From Bacillus sp. CGMCC 1.16541 (GTDB taxonomy: Bacteria > Bacillota > Bacilli > Bacillales > Bacillaceae_H): a DNA stretch of 64,000 nt. The notes under the pieces are model-generated. The model had not been told where the DNA came from. It saw only the letters and a list, made by a program, of their open reading frames with translations, and made no database searches. The stretch spans positions 237,443 through 301,442 of the forward strand of contig NZ_KZ821206.1 in the NCBI RefSeq assembly GCF_003184905.1, read 5' to 3'. How positions within the stretch are numbered: position 1 is the stretch's first letter; each line of letters starts with the position of its first letter. Positions 29,741-40,536 of the stretch are shown one piece after another. The position numbers were made by a program, and so were the translations under genes.

Positions 29741-30673
29741 CTATTTTCCACTCATTCCCTTAGTAGAACTACTATCTTCTGAATAAGGATTAATGTGAAT
29801 TAACACATCTTGAATATTTGGTTCTCCCATTAAAAGCTTCTTTACTTCTTTTCCAATGGCATGACCTTCTTCTACCGTAATCATAGGATCAACGGAAATT
29901 TTCAAATCAATAATTACGTAAGGTCCATGCTCTCGTGCGTGTAGAGAATCTAACTTCTTCACGCCATCAACCGACACAACAAGTTCTCTTAAATGATCGG
30001 TATCTTCGTCATGTAACACATGATCTAACGTATTGTGAATAGATTCTGCTCCTAATTGCCAAGCCATCTTTAAGACAAGAAAAGCAACAAATACCCCTGC
30101 AACAGGGTCTGCATAAACAAGCCAATCGACTCCAATATACCCTCCTAAAATAGAAGCGCCAATCCCAATTAAGGCTGCAATTGACGAGAAAACATCAGAT
30201 CGATGCTCGTAGGCATTGATAATGACTGCGTCACTCTTAATTTCTTTTCCGAGCTTATATTTATAACGAAACATCCACTCTTTTACAATGATTGAAAAAA
30301 GGGTAGCATAAATGGCAATCATCTTAGGCGATTCAATCGGTTCAAAAAAAGATTTGACTGAAGAAGTAAAAATTTCAACACCTACGATAAATAATAAAAC
30401 AGCAATAATAATTGCAGCAACTGATTCTGCTTTTCCATGTCCATAAGGATGGTCTTCATCGGGTGGCTGCTTTGCCACTTTCACCCCTACATAAACAGCA
30501 ATTGAGCCAGCTACGTCTGAAGCAGAATGAACAGCATCTGCAATGAGAGCTTTACTATTTGCTTGTACACCTATCACATATTTGATTATAGCTAAAATGA
30601 TATTTCCGACAATTCCTATCATTGCGGCAAACTTCGCTTTTTTAAAGCGTTCTTCTTTACCTAAAACTTCCAA
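29741..30673 (-). CDS. Cation diffusion facilitator family transporter
   Basis: A 310-residue metal-proton antiporter. Six membrane spans occupy about 17-210, followed by a cytosolic C-terminal dimer domain (about 215-295, VVSVDGVKKLDSLHAREHGP). TM2 has ADAVHSASD and TM5 has NAYEHRSD. In many zinc-type members the latter reads HHRSD, so the first metal-site His is Glu here, which may alter specificity (B. subtilis has Mn-exporting members of this family). The substrate cannot be fixed from sequence. The start is TTG 30673, with AAGGGTG 7 nt upstream. At this position B. subtilis has other genes (yrvC/yrvD), so this is a local replacement. Confidence 0.88.
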   Translation of the reverse strand: MEVLGKEERFKKAKFAAMIGIVGNIILAIIKYVIGVQANSKALIADAVHSASDVAGSIAVYVGVKVAKQPPDEDHPYGHGKAESVAAIIIAVLLFIVGVEIFTSSVKSFFEPIESPKMIAIYATLFSIIVKEWMFRYKYKLGKEIKSDAVIINAYEHRSDVFSSIAALIGIGASILGGYIGVDWLVYADPVAGVFVAFLVLKMAWQLGAESIHNTLDHVLHDEDTDHLRELVVSVDGVKKLDSLHAREHGPYVIIDLKISVDPMITVEEGHAIGKEVKKLLMGEPNIQDVLIHINPYSEDSSSTKGMSGK

Positions 30674-30731
30674 TACCTCACACCCTTTTCAACGAATTAC
30701 CTTTGACAATATATAGAATACCCGACTTTTC

Positions 30732-30781
30732 TTCATGTCATGAAAAGGATTCAACAACGATTACAACAAGATGGTTGAATC
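30732..30781. promoter_or_regulatory. Inverted repeats upstream of the CDF transporter gene
   Basis: A 13-bp palindrome TTCATGTCATGAA (30732-30744) and an 8-bp inverted repeat GATTCAAC/GTTGAATC (30748-30755, 30774-30781) lie between the secDF terminator and the transporter start. They are possible operators; no known consensus is recognised. Confidence 0.4.
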
Positions 30782-30790
30782 AACGTAAAC

Positions 30791-30844
30791 AAAAAAAAGA
30801 ACGTCCACATAAATTCATACTATGAATGAATTTATCGGACGTTC
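30791..30844 (-). terminator. Terminator of secDF
   Basis: GAACGTCC and GGACGTTC close a long hairpin with an inner ATAAATTCA/TGAATTTAT stem; eight T residues follow on the minus strand. Confidence 0.92.
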
Positions 30845-30919
30845 CATTTTACTAGAGTTATTTCGAAAATGAGAAAAGTAACGATGATTAGTTACGACTC
30901 ATTTTTAATATGTTCTTGC

Positions 30920-33166
30920 TTACGGCTCTAAGTCTTCTTCTACTTCAGCAGGCTTTAATCGTTTGCGTGTTAATTGCTTGTTTTTCCAACCAAGCCATAG
31001 TTGTGACGCAATGAATAATGACGAGTATGTTCCGGCAATTAATCCAATTAATAGCGCAACAGAGAAGTTAGTAATTGACTCACTACCAAAAATGAGTAGT
31101 GCTACGACTGTAATTACAACCGTTATAATTGTGTTTAATGAACGTGTAAATGTTTCACGTAAGCTTCGGTTCACAACAAACACTAAATCATCAAACGTTT
31201 TCGCTTTAAACTTCTGCATATTTTCACGAATCCGGTCAAATGTCACAATGGTGTCATTGATAGAGTACCCGACAATGGTTAGAACTGCAGCAATAAACGT
31301 TAAATCCACCTCTAGTCGTGTCAGACTAAAGAATGCGACGATAAAGAATGCATCATGCAATAGCGCAATGACAGCTGCTAATGCCATATAAAATTCAAAT
31401 CGGATTGTTACGTAAATAATAATACCAATTGAGGAAATTAACACCGCAATTAACGCATTTTGCGCAAGCTCTTTCCCTACAGTTGGAGATACCGTACTTA
31501 CATTCGCTTCTGTACCATATTTTTCATTGAAATGATTTTTTACAGTTGCAATTTCTTCTTTTGTTAATACCCCAAGAAAGCGAGCCACACCAATCTCATT
31601 GTTGTTACCTGATAAAATGACATCTTTAGGCTCTAAATCTAGTGCCACTAACTCTTTTGTTACTTCCTCTTGTGTTAATGGCTGATCCGCTAAAATTTCA
31701 ACACGTGTACCACTCGCAAAATCAATTCCTAAATTCAACTTTAAAGTGAGCAATAAAATAATTCCGACAGCGGTCATCGCACCTGAGAAGATGAAGAACT
31801 TTTTGCGATGCTTTACAAAATCAACTTTATCCCATCTTGTCGGTAATATGACGTTTCCATCATCTTTTCCTAAGTCTTGAATTTCAGATGGTTTAACCCC
31901 AAAGAAGTGAGGTTTTTTATTAAAGATTCGGCTATTTACCCATAATCCAAGCAATAACCTTGTACCATATACAGCTGTAATAAAACTTGCAAGGATACTG
32001 ATAATAAGCATGGTTGCAAATCCTTTTACAGAACTTGTCCCATATACAAATAGCACACCTGCAGCTAAGATCGTTGTAATATTGGCGTCTAAAATGGTTG
32101 AAAGTGAGTTTCGATTACCTGCTCTAAACGCAGAAATCACTGAGCGGCCAGTTTTCAATTCATCTTTAATGCGCTCATATGTAATAATGTTTGCATCAAC
32201 TGCCATCCCGACTCCAAGGATTAACGCTGCAATACCTGGTAATGTTAAGACAGCATTCATCCAATTAAACACAACTAAAATTAAATAAATATAAAAGCTC
32301 AGAGTAATAACCGCAATAATTCCTGAGAAGCGGTAGTAGAATAGCATAAAAGCAAAGACAACTGCTACCCCAACTAGACCTGCAAATACGGTTTTATCCA
32401 TCGCTTGTTCACCAAATTTAGCCCCTACTGAAGTCGAATATTTCTCTTCTAGTTCAACAGGTAATGCCCCTGCATTTAATAGGTCAGCTAATTGCGTCGC
32501 ACTCTGAACCGTGAAGTTACCACCTGTAATTGATACATCTGTTTGGTTAAATACTTGATTAACTGTTGCTGCTGATAAGTATTTAGGGTTTTCTTTACCA
32601 GCTTCTTTTTGATAAGAGTCGACCCCTTCTTCAAAATCAAGCCAGATGACCATTAAGTTCTGACCTGGTCCCATGTTCAGCACTTTTTCTGTTACTTGCT
32701 TGAACTTTTCAGCACTTTTTAGCTTTAACGCTACACTCGGTTGATTATTTTCATCAAACGATTGCTTTGCACCGTTTTGAGCTAAGTCAGAACCATCCAT
32801 TAATACATTATCATTTACATCTCGAAATGTTAAATTGGCTTCTGTCGATAAAATTTCGCGCGCTTTGTTTTGATCTGTTACTCCAGCTAGCTGAACACGA
32901 ATTCGATCTTTACCTTCAATTTGAATATTAGGCTCACTTACGCCCAATACGTTAACACGCTGATCTAAAGCACGTACTGTACTCTTTAAAATCGCTTCAT
33001 TCACTTTTCCATCTTTCGGTTTGACTTCATATAAAACTTCAAAGCCACCCTGAAGGTCAAGTCCTAATTTAATGTCTTTTGTAATACCAGTGATCGTTGT
33101 TCCGATTGTACTAAAGATAAGTAGTACTAAGAGGAAAAAAGCAACGATACGTCCTCTTTTAACCAT
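30920..33166 (-). CDS. secDF: Protein translocase subunit SecDF (fused)
   Basis: A 748-residue natural fusion of SecD and SecF, as in other Bacillus, with about twelve membrane spans. The SecD half has the N-terminal span, then LGLDLQGGFEVLYEV, the large P1 extracellular domain and TM region GIAALILGVGMAVDANIITY. The SecF half starts near 450, with LNLGIDFASGTRVEI and TIVGYSINDTIVTFDRIREN. It uses the proton gradient to help protein release on the outer membrane face. The start is ATG 33166 (MVKRGRIVAFF); GGAGG is 11 nt upstream. A clear sigma-A promoter lies at 33258-33286. Confidence 0.96.
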   Translation of the reverse strand: MVKRGRIVAFFLLVLLIFSTIGTTITGITKDIKLGLDLQGGFEVLYEVKPKDGKVNEAILKSTVRALDQRVNVLGVSEPNIQIEGKDRIRVQLAGVTDQNKAREILSTEANLTFRDVNDNVLMDGSDLAQNGAKQSFDENNQPSVALKLKSAEKFKQVTEKVLNMGPGQNLMVIWLDFEEGVDSYQKEAGKENPKYLSAATVNQVFNQTDVSITGGNFTVQSATQLADLLNAGALPVELEEKYSTSVGAKFGEQAMDKTVFAGLVGVAVVFAFMLFYYRFSGIIAVITLSFYIYLILVVFNWMNAVLTLPGIAALILGVGMAVDANIITYERIKDELKTGRSVISAFRAGNRNSLSTILDANITTILAAGVLFVYGTSSVKGFATMLIISILASFITAVYGTRLLLGLWVNSRIFNKKPHFFGVKPSEIQDLGKDDGNVILPTRWDKVDFVKHRKKFFIFSGAMTAVGIILLLTLKLNLGIDFASGTRVEILADQPLTQEEVTKELVALDLEPKDVILSGNNNEIGVARFLGVLTKEEIATVKNHFNEKYGTEANVSTVSPTVGKELAQNALIAVLISSIGIIIYVTIRFEFYMALAAVIALLHDAFFIVAFFSLTRLEVDLTFIAAVLTIVGYSINDTIVTFDRIRENMQKFKAKTFDDLVFVVNRSLRETFTRSLNTIITVVITVVALLIFGSESITNFSVALLIGLIAGTYSSLFIASQLWLGWKNKQLTRKRLKPAEVEEDLEP

Positions 33167-33257
33167 GTGTGAGAGTTCCTCCTTCTGTATGTAAGAAAAC
33201 AACGTGTTGATAACCCAAAATATGTGTAATTAATGTAAAAATTCCAGCAACATTCCT

Positions 33258-33286
33258 ATTATCTTTCATAACAGAACCGCTGTCAA
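33258..33286 (-). promoter_or_regulatory. Sigma-A promoter of secDF
   Basis: TTGACA (33281-33286) and GATAAT (33258-33263) with a 17-nt spacer on the minus strand. Confidence 0.85.
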
Positions 33287-33303
33287 ATAACGTTTTTGTA
33301 AAC

Positions 33304-33600
33304 TTATTTGAATAAATCAGAAAAATCTTCTTGATTATTTAATTCTTCTAGCCTACTACCTTTGTAAGACTGAATGGTAATATAGTTCATGATGTCCATT
33401 ACTTTCACTGTAAGAATGTCATTTACCATATGATGCAAAGGTAACTCTTCTTTTACTTTTTTCCATTTCTTCTTTTGAAGGTAATCCCACAGGTTTTCTT
33501 CTCTTACTTCTCCATATCCAAGTAAGTGAAATTCCTCTATCTTACTTTTAACAACGAGCTCTACTTGTTCTTTACGTTCACTAATTATAGTATCATTCAT
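33304..33600 (-). CDS. comN: Post-transcriptional regulator ComN (YrzD)
   Basis: A 98-residue soluble protein of the ComN family. In B. subtilis it controls comE operon mRNA and localises to poles and division sites through DivIVA. It carries the family-like core SKIEEFHLLGYGEVREENLW and IQSYKGSRLEELNN; no membrane segment is seen. The start is ATG 33600 (MNDTIISERK), 6 nt after GGAAGGTG; seven further upstream in-frame codons precede that site. It lies directly upstream of the secDF promoter, as yrzD does in related genomes. Confidence 0.85.
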   Translation of the reverse strand: MNDTIISERKEQVELVVKSKIEEFHLLGYGEVREENLWDYLQKKKWKKVKEELPLHHMVNDILTVKVMDIMNYITIQSYKGSRLEELNNQEDFSDLFK

Positions 33601-33694
33601 CTCTGTCACCTTCCTTTTCAAAAATATTCAGTCAACTAACTTTCTATAAAATGTAATACTTGTCATGCTTGACCATCTCACATGCATATATTTC

Positions 33695-33723
33695 ATTGTA
33701 TAAAATTATATTTCGTTTGAGAA
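33695..33723 (-). promoter_or_regulatory. Promoter of comN
   Basis: TTCTCA (33718-33723), 17 nt, TACAAT (33695-33700) on the minus strand, overlapping the divergent spoVB leader. Confidence 0.55.
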
Positions 33724-33737
33724 GGCAGTGAAGACAA

Positions 33738-35285
33738 ATGTCTAAATTTCTAAAAGGTACACTTATTTTAATTCTAGCAGGTTTAATCACCCGCGTTCTC
33801 GGCTTTATCAATCGTATTGTTGTCGCTAGACTGATTGGAGATGAGGGAGTCGGCCTTTATATGATGGCTGTACCTACACTTGTCCTTGTGATTACAATGA
33901 CTCAAATTGGGTTACCAGTTGCCATTTCAAAACTTGTAGCTGAAGCAGAAGCACTTGGAGATAGACGAAAAATCAAGAAAATCCTCGTTGTTTCACTTAG
34001 CATTACTTCCGTTTTAAGTGTTATTTTTACAATTAGTTTAGTTGCCCTAGCTCCATTAATTTCACAAACACTTTTTACAGATGAACGCACGTACTATCCG
34101 CTCATCGCCATTACACCTGTCATACCAATTATCGCCATTTCTTCTGTCATTCGTGGTTACTTCCATGGGCGTCAGCAAATGAAGCCGTCTGCTTATTCAC
34201 AAGTGATTGAGCAAGTCGTTCGTATTACATTAGTGGCCGTTTGCACAAAAGCGTTCTTACCTTATGGGATTGAATATGCAGCTGCAGGTGCTATGTTATC
34301 GGCTGTACTCGGAGAGCTTGCCTCTCTTATTTACATGTTAGTGATTTTTAAAGCGAAGAAAAAAGTCACCATTCGGAAAAAGTTTTGGACTTCCCTTCAA
34401 TCGGGGAAAGATACGCTACATGACTTAATGAGGATCGCCATTCCAACAACAGGAAGTCGAATGATTGGATCTGTTTCTTGGTTTTTAGAACCAATTGTTG
34501 TTGCACAAAGTTTAGCAATTGCCGGTGTTGCGACGACATTAGCAACCAAACAATACGGGGAACTAGCAGGATTTGCCCTTCCCCTCTTAATGCTTCCATC
34601 CTTCATTACAGTGTCTCTTTCTACTTCGTTAGTTCCAGCCATTAGTGAAGCGTTGGCGCAAAATAAAATGCGCCAAATCGAATATCGTCTCCACCAAGCA
34701 TTACGACTTTCTTTCGTAACAGGAGGACTATCTGTTGTCATTCTTTACGTATTTGCTGATTCTGTCATGGCATTAATGTACGGAACAAGTAATGCCGCAA
34801 TTTTCGTAAAAGTGATGGCTCCATTCTTCCTCTTCTACTATTTTCAAGGACCATTACAAGCGGTGCTACAAGCTCTTGACTTAGCAAAAGCTGCCATGAC
34901 AAATAGCTTGGTTGGAGCTGTTGTGAAAACAACGCTTATCTTCTTGTTAGCGACTCGGCCGTCTTTTGGTATTATGGGAGCCGCATTAGCTATCGTTGTT
35001 GGAATGATGCTTGTGACGCTGTTGCATTTAGGAACGGTCATGAAAAAGATCTCTTATACCATTCATGTAATGGATTATGTAAAAAGCTTTGTCGTCATGA
35101 TTTTATCTGGTGTTGTTGGACATTACGCTTACTTGTACTTGTTCCATTCTCTTGACCTAGGTATAAAAACTATTCTTTCTATCGTTGTTACTTCTCTTAC
35201 GTACCTATTGTTTTTATTTGCATTTAAACTCGTAACCAAACAAGAGCTTCAACGAGTTAATATTTTTCGTTTTTTTAAAAAATAA
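33738..35285 (+). CDS. spoVB: Stage V sporulation protein B
   Basis: A 515-residue polysaccharide-transporter/MOP-superfamily membrane protein with about 12-14 spans. It begins KGTLILILAGLITRVLGFIN, with RLIGDEGVGLYMMAVP in the first loop. SpoVB is a MurJ-like lipid II flippase candidate needed for spore cortex synthesis. The start is ATG 33738; the upstream site (GAAGG) is weak. It is divergent from comN. A sigma-E promoter is expected from the family, but I could not identify a convincing one. A strong terminator follows. Confidence 0.94.
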   Translation: MSKFLKGTLILILAGLITRVLGFINRIVVARLIGDEGVGLYMMAVPTLVLVITMTQIGLPVAISKLVAEAEALGDRRKIKKILVVSLSITSVLSVIFTISLVALAPLISQTLFTDERTYYPLIAITPVIPIIAISSVIRGYFHGRQQMKPSAYSQVIEQVVRITLVAVCTKAFLPYGIEYAAAGAMLSAVLGELASLIYMLVIFKAKKKVTIRKKFWTSLQSGKDTLHDLMRIAIPTTGSRMIGSVSWFLEPIVVAQSLAIAGVATTLATKQYGELAGFALPLLMLPSFITVSLSTSLVPAISEALAQNKMRQIEYRLHQALRLSFVTGGLSVVILYVFADSVMALMYGTSNAAIFVKVMAPFFLFYYFQGPLQAVLQALDLAKAAMTNSLVGAVVKTTLIFLLATRPSFGIMGAALAIVVGMMLVTLLHLGTVMKKISYTIHVMDYVKSFVVMILSGVVGHYAYLYLFHSLDLGIKTILSIVVTSLTYLLFLFAFKLVTKQELQRVNIFRFFKK

Positions 35286-35297
35286 CGACACTAATAA

Positions 35298-35351
35298 CCC
35301 CCATGCCTTTTCTCTATCGTTTTGACCTGATAGAAGGCACATGGGGGTTTT
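35298..35351. terminator. Terminator between convergent spoVB and yrbG
   Basis: CCCCCATG (35298-35305) pairs with CATGGGGG (35340-35347), with an inner TCTATC/GATAGA stem; TTTTG follows on the plus strand. Confidence 0.88.
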
Positions 35352-35373
35352 GTATGACATAAGTTACTTTCAT

Positions 35374-36027
35374 TTATTTATCATATAAATCAACGTACAA
35401 CGTACCATTGTTGTAGCTACAGTACGAAATTTGACCAATGTCATCATACCCTAACTTTCTTAATTCAGAACTGAGCCACCTTTTCGTTCTATTTTCTTGT
35501 TTAAGGTGTTCTTCTTGAATGACTCCATCAATAATGAATGGTAAATTTAAACTTTCTTTCTGTGTTTCGCTATCATTATTACTTTTTTGAAACACTGAGA
35601 GTTTGCCTGATGATTCTAAGATGGCGAACTCAACGTCAGCCATGTTTTTCACGTCTTTTTCGCGTAACTGTACAAGCAAATCATTAAAATTGTAACGTTG
35701 TTTCCGCATCTCTTTTTCATTAATTTTACCGTTTTCAATAATAACACTAGGCTGACCATCAATTAAATTACGAATTCGATTACTTTTTAACGACCAAAAA
35801 GCAAGACCAATTTGAATGACAGTTAAGGTAACCATCGGCACCACTGTATGCATAAACGGATCATTCGTATCTTCAATCGCCATAACTGCCATCTCTGCAA
35901 TCATGATAAATACCACTAAATCTAAAATACTTAATTCACCAATTTCTCTTTTGCCCATCACTCTAAAAATAATCACAATAATAATATATAAAAGAATCGT
36001 CCTTAAAACCATCATTAAAAGATCCAT
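35374..36027 (-). CDS. yrbG: DUF421 membrane protein YrbG
   Basis: A 217-residue protein of the DUF421 (YetF-like) family. Three N-terminal membrane spans cover about residues 5-85 (including GKREIGELSILDLVVFIMIA), followed by a soluble C-terminal YetF domain (about 90-217) with the conserved RKQRYNFNDLLVQLREKDV and the late segment WLSSELRKLGYDDIGQISYC. The function is not known; family members have been linked to spore germination or membrane stress. The start is ATG 36027, with GGAGG 10 nt upstream. Its position beside spoVB is conserved in Bacillus. Confidence 0.88.
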   Translation of the reverse strand: MDLLMMVLRTILLYIIIVIIFRVMGKREIGELSILDLVVFIMIAEMAVMAIEDTNDPFMHTVVPMVTLTVIQIGLAFWSLKSNRIRNLIDGQPSVIIENGKINEKEMRKQRYNFNDLLVQLREKDVKNMADVEFAILESSGKLSVFQKSNNDSETQKESLNLPFIIDGVIQEEHLKQENRTKRWLSSELRKLGYDDIGQISYCSYNNGTLYVDLYDK

Positions 36028-36171
36028 TTACATACAACCTCCACGTCCACATACTCAACGTTTAGTCTGCTCCATTGCTAGAAAAACATGACGTATTTTT
36101 GTATGTCTATTTTTAATACAAGCCGAATATGCTCGTACTAAGCACCTATCTATGCAAAGGGGGAGAGCAAC

Positions 36172-36555
36172 ATGGAAGCAAAAAGACTAAGTAGTGCCAT
36201 TTTTTTTGGTGTTGCTACCGTGTTTGTTATTGCGTTTATCGTTAGTTTGATTTTCTCACTTATTCTTAAATTCACTGGCTTACAAGAAAGTTCTGTAAAG
36301 TGGATGATTATGTTGTTATCATTTATTGCTCTGTTTATTGGTGGATTTATGTCAGGAGGAAAAGGCGGCTCAAAAGGATGGCTAGTTGGAGGAGCAACAG
36401 GAATGTGTTACATCTTCACTGTTTTTTTACTTCAATTTCTAGGATATAGCCAAATGTTTTCATCAACACAACTTTTGTTTCATTTAGGGTTCCTAGCTGT
36501 CGCCATGTTAGGCGGGATTATTGGGGTTAATTTATCAGGACATAAAGAAGCATAA
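36172..36555 (+). CDS. yrzE: TIGR04086-family membrane protein (YrzE)
   Basis: A 127-residue integral membrane protein with four predicted spans (about 9-33, 43-60, 68-90, 102-122) and a glycine-rich loop SGGKGGSKGWLVGGATGM. It is named by similarity of topology, size and location to B. subtilis YrzE (TIGR04086). Function unknown. The start is ATG 36172, with GGGGGAG 6 nt upstream. It is divergent from yrbG and followed by a strong terminator, so it is probably monocistronic. Confidence 0.85.
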   Translation: MEAKRLSSAIFFGVATVFVIAFIVSLIFSLILKFTGLQESSVKWMIMLLSFIALFIGGFMSGGKGGSKGWLVGGATGMCYIFTVFLLQFLGYSQMFSSTQLLFHLGFLAVAMLGGIIGVNLSGHKEA

Positions 36556-36570
36556 TCGTTGTTTACAAAT

Positions 36571-36625
36571 AAAACCCACTGTTGCTCAATCCATTTTACT
36601 GGATCATAGCGAACAGTGGGTTTTT
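36571..36625. terminator. Terminator between yrzE and yajC
   Basis: AAAACCCACTGTT and AACAGTGGGTTTTT form a 13-bp stem with an inner ATCCA/TGGAT stem; T or A runs on both sides suit both converging transcripts. Confidence 0.9.
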
Positions 36626-36707
36626 ATATGATGAAGCTGGCTTATCAGCACTGACAAATCAAGCCTATTGCCTATGTGTTCTTTTTAACACAACTTCACC
36701 TTATCAC

Positions 36708-36971
36708 TTATAGGGATTCTTTTACTTCACGAATCGCTGCACGATCAAATGTTAATTTAGAACCATCTGGACTTTTAATGATCACTTGGCTTTCATCTAA
36801 AGCTTCTACTGTTCCGTGCATACCACCAATTGTTACTACTCGATCCCCTTTTTTTAGATCAGACTGCATTTGTTGTACAGCTTTCTGACGTTTTTGTTGT
36901 GGACGAATTAGTAAGAAATAAAAGATGGCGAACATTAAAAGTAATGGCCATATAGCATTTAAAATTTCCAC
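36708..36971 (-). CDS. yajC: Preprotein translocase accessory subunit YajC
   Basis: An 87-residue single-span membrane protein (span about 6-22, IWPLLLMFAIFYFLLIRPQQ), with the KKGDRVVTIGGMHGTVEAL domain on the cytosolic side. It associates with SecDF at the translocon. The start is GTG 36971, with GGAGG 7 nt upstream. It is the last gene of the ruvAB-queA-tgt-yajC series, an arrangement widely conserved in bacteria. Confidence 0.94.
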   Translation of the reverse strand: MEILNAIWPLLLMFAIFYFLLIRPQQKRQKAVQQMQSDLKKGDRVVTIGGMHGTVEALDESQVIIKSPDGSKLTFDRAAIREVKESL

Positions 36972-37046
36972 AATGTATCCTCCTCATTTTTATTTATCTC
37001 AACAGGTACTTATTTCATCTCTTTATTGAAAAAATCCTGTATTGAC

Positions 37047-38186
<1,140 letters not shown>

Positions 38187-38209
38187 TCACTCTTTTCCTT
38201 TCTCGTACC

Positions 38210-39238
38210 CTAAATAATTAACATTGCGTCACCGAAGCTAAAGAAACGATATCTTTCTTCAACAGCTGTGTTATACGCATGAAGTACATGTTCTCTGCCT
38301 GCTAACGCACTAACAAGCATAATCAGTGTAGATTTTGGCAAATGGAAATTTGTAATCATTCCATCAATTGCTTTAAACTCATAACCTGGGAAAATAAAAA
38401 TACTAGTCCATCCAGAAGCAGCAACAAATTTCCCATCATTTTCCGAAGCAATCGTTTCAAGTGTGCGCGTAGATGTCGTTCCAACTGACACGATACGTCC
38501 TCCGTTTTCACGAACTTCATTTAACAGTTGCGCTGTTCCTTCACTAACTTGATAAAATTCTGCATGCATATCATGTTCATCAATATTATCCACACTTACC
38601 GGTCGGAACGTTCCTAATCCGACGTGTAATGTAAGAAACGCAATATGAACACCTTTATTCTTTAACTCTTCTAAAATTTCTTCTGTAAAGTGTAAACCTG
38701 CTGTTGGCGCAGCCGCTGAACCTTGTTCGCGCGCAAAGACAGTTTGATAACGTTCACGGTCATCTAAACGTTCTTTAATGTATGGAGGTAACGGCATTTC
38801 CCCCAATGAATCTAGTACCTCATAAAAGATACCATCATATGTGAATTCAAGCAATCTTCCACCTTGATCACTCGTTTCCACACACGTTGCCTTTAAGCGT
38901 CCGTCTCCAAACGAAATAACAGTTCCTTCTTTTACACGTTTAGCTGGTTTGATAAGCGTCTCCCACGTATCACCTTCCATTTGCTTTAAAAGAAGGACTT
39001 CAATGTTTGCTCCTGTATCTTCTTTCGTTCCAAATAAACGAGCAGGCAATACCCTTGTATTGTTTAATACAAGGCAGTCTCCTTCTTTTAAATAAGAAAG
39101 CACATCGTGAAATGAACGATGTTCGATGTCACCTGTTTTCTTGTTCAATACCATTAACCTAGAAGCATCTCGTTGCTCAAGAGGTGTTTGAGCAATAAGT
39201 TCTTCTGGTAAATGAAAATCAAATAAATCTACTTTCAT
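38210..39238 (-). CDS. queA: S-adenosylmethionine:tRNA ribosyltransferase-isomerase
   Basis: A 342-residue enzyme that transfers the ribosyl part of SAM to preQ1 in tRNA to give epoxyqueuosine. Conserved stretches are [20 protein letters not shown] at the N-terminus, [29 protein letters not shown] and [20 protein letters not shown]. The length matches the family. The start is ATG 39238, with AGGTG 6 nt upstream; a GTG three codons earlier overlaps that site. Confidence 0.97.
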   Translation of the reverse strand: MKVDLFDFHLPEELIAQTPLEQRDASRLMVLNKKTGDIEHRSFHDVLSYLKEGDCLVLNNTRVLPARLFGTKEDTGANIEVLLLKQMEGDTWETLIKPAKRVKEGTVISFGDGRLKATCVETSDQGGRLLEFTYDGIFYEVLDSLGEMPLPPYIKERLDDRERYQTVFAREQGSAAAPTAGLHFTEEILEELKNKGVHIAFLTLHVGLGTFRPVSVDNIDEHDMHAEFYQVSEGTAQLLNEVRENGGRIVSVGTTSTRTLETIASENDGKFVAASGWTSIFIFPGYEFKAIDGMITNFHLPKSTLIMLVSALAGREHVLHAYNTAVEERYRFFSFGDAMLII

Positions 39239-39319
39239 CTGTTTCACCTGTTTCTATAATCTGTTTTTGCAAGCTGAATCAAACGGGTCGTTTTTTGCCT
39301 CTTTCGAATCAGCCTCTTT

Positions 39320-39520
39320 CTATTTAAATCGTCCAATGACAAAGAAAATAAGAGAAAGAATAATACTTACCACAATGGATGTGACAATCGGAAAATAAAC
39401 GGTCGTGTTTCCTTTTTTAAATAGAATATCACCTGGCAGCTTCCCAATGAATTGTAAAAAGAACCCGACAACCAAAAGAAGAGCTCCCATAATCATAATC
39501 ATTTTAGGAAGATCTGTCAC
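39320..39520 (-). CDS. DUF2905 family small membrane protein
   Basis: A 66-residue protein with two membrane spans (about 6-25 and 43-63) joined by the conserved loop [20 protein letters not shown], typical of DUF2905. Function unknown, but it is commonly placed between ruvB and queA in Bacillaceae. The start is GTG 39520, which overlaps the ruvB stop (GTGA), with GGAGGTG 8 nt upstream inside ruvB, so it is translationally coupled to ruvB. Confidence 0.85.
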   Translation of the reverse strand: MTDLPKMIMIMGALLLVVGFFLQFIGKLPGDILFKKGNTTVYFPIVTSIVVSIILSLIFFVIGRFK

Positions 39521-40518
39521 CGTTTTGGCACCTCCATTTGAAAATGTTCGTAAACAGCATGGGTTACCATTCTACCTCTTGGTGTTCGTTGTAAAAAGCC
39601 AATCTGCAGGAGATAGGGTTCATACACATCTTCAATGGTATGTGATTCTTCACCGATTGTCGCAGCAATGGTGTCGAGCCCAACTGGTCCACCCCTGAAC
39701 TTTTCAATAATCCCTCTTAATAATTTATGGTCAATATGATCAAGGCCTAAACGGTCAACTTGTAACATTTCAAGAGATTGACTTGCTAGTGCTTCTGTAA
39801 TCTTTCCATCCCCTTTTACTTGGGCAAAATCGCGCACACGACGAAGCAAGCGATTGGCAATACGAGGCGTTCCTCTTGCTCTTCTCGCAAGCTCAAATGT
39901 TGCTTTTTTATCAATCTCTACATCAAGAATATGAGCTGTTCGCTCCACAATCGAGGCTAAATCTTGTTCTTCATAGTACTCTAAACGACTTAACACACCA
40001 AAGCGGTCACGAAGTGGTGACGACAATAAGCCTGCACGTGTGGTGGCACCAACAAGTGTAAATGGCGGAAGATCTAGTCGAACCGACCTTGCACTCGGCC
40101 CTTTACCAATCACAATATCGAGGCAAAAATCTTCCATCGCGGGGTAAAGTACTTCTTCAACTGAACGGTTTAAACGATGAATTTCATCAATGAATAACAC
40201 ATCTCCAGGTTCTAAACTCGTTAAGATGGCTGCTAAATCGCCTGGACGTTCAATTGCAGGTCCTGATGTGGTTCGTAATTGTACACCCATTTCATTGGCA
40301 ATAATACTAGCAAGCGTTGTTTTCCCTAAGCCCGGTGGCCCGTAGAGAAGTACATGATCTAACGTTTCGCTGCGTAACTTTGCCGCTTTTATGAAAATAT
40401 CTAAATGAGACTTTACTTTATGTTGTCCAATGTACTGATTAAGCATCTGAGGACGTAGACTTTGTTCTAACATCTCTTCCTCATGCAAAGCATCTCCCGT
40501 TACAATACGATCGTCCAT
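39517..40518 (-). CDS. ruvB: Holliday junction branch migration ATPase RuvB
   Basis: A 333-residue AAA+ motor that drives branch migration with RuvA. Walker A is [10 protein letters not shown] (about 57-66), Walker B DEIHRLNR, sensor 1 [10 protein letters not shown] with the DRFG motif, and the C-terminal winged helix contains [16 protein letters not shown]. The start is ATG 40518 (MDDRIVTG), as in B. subtilis; the adjacent ATG 40521 is only 3 nt from the GGGAGG site. It follows ruvA by 18 nt. Confidence 0.97.
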   Translation of the reverse strand: MDDRIVTGDALHEEEMLEQSLRPQMLNQYIGQHKVKSHLDIFIKAAKLRSETLDHVLLYGPPGLGKTTLASIIANEMGVQLRTTSGPAIERPGDLAAILTSLEPGDVLFIDEIHRLNRSVEEVLYPAMEDFCLDIVIGKGPSARSVRLDLPPFTLVGATTRAGLLSSPLRDRFGVLSRLEYYEEQDLASIVERTAHILDVEIDKKATFELARRARGTPRIANRLLRRVRDFAQVKGDGKITEALASQSLEMLQVDRLGLDHIDHKLLRGIIEKFRGGPVGLDTIAATIGEESHTIEDVYEPYLLQIGFLQRTPRGRMVTHAVYEHFQMEVPKR

Positions 40519-40536
40519 CATACCCCTCCCTTTCGA

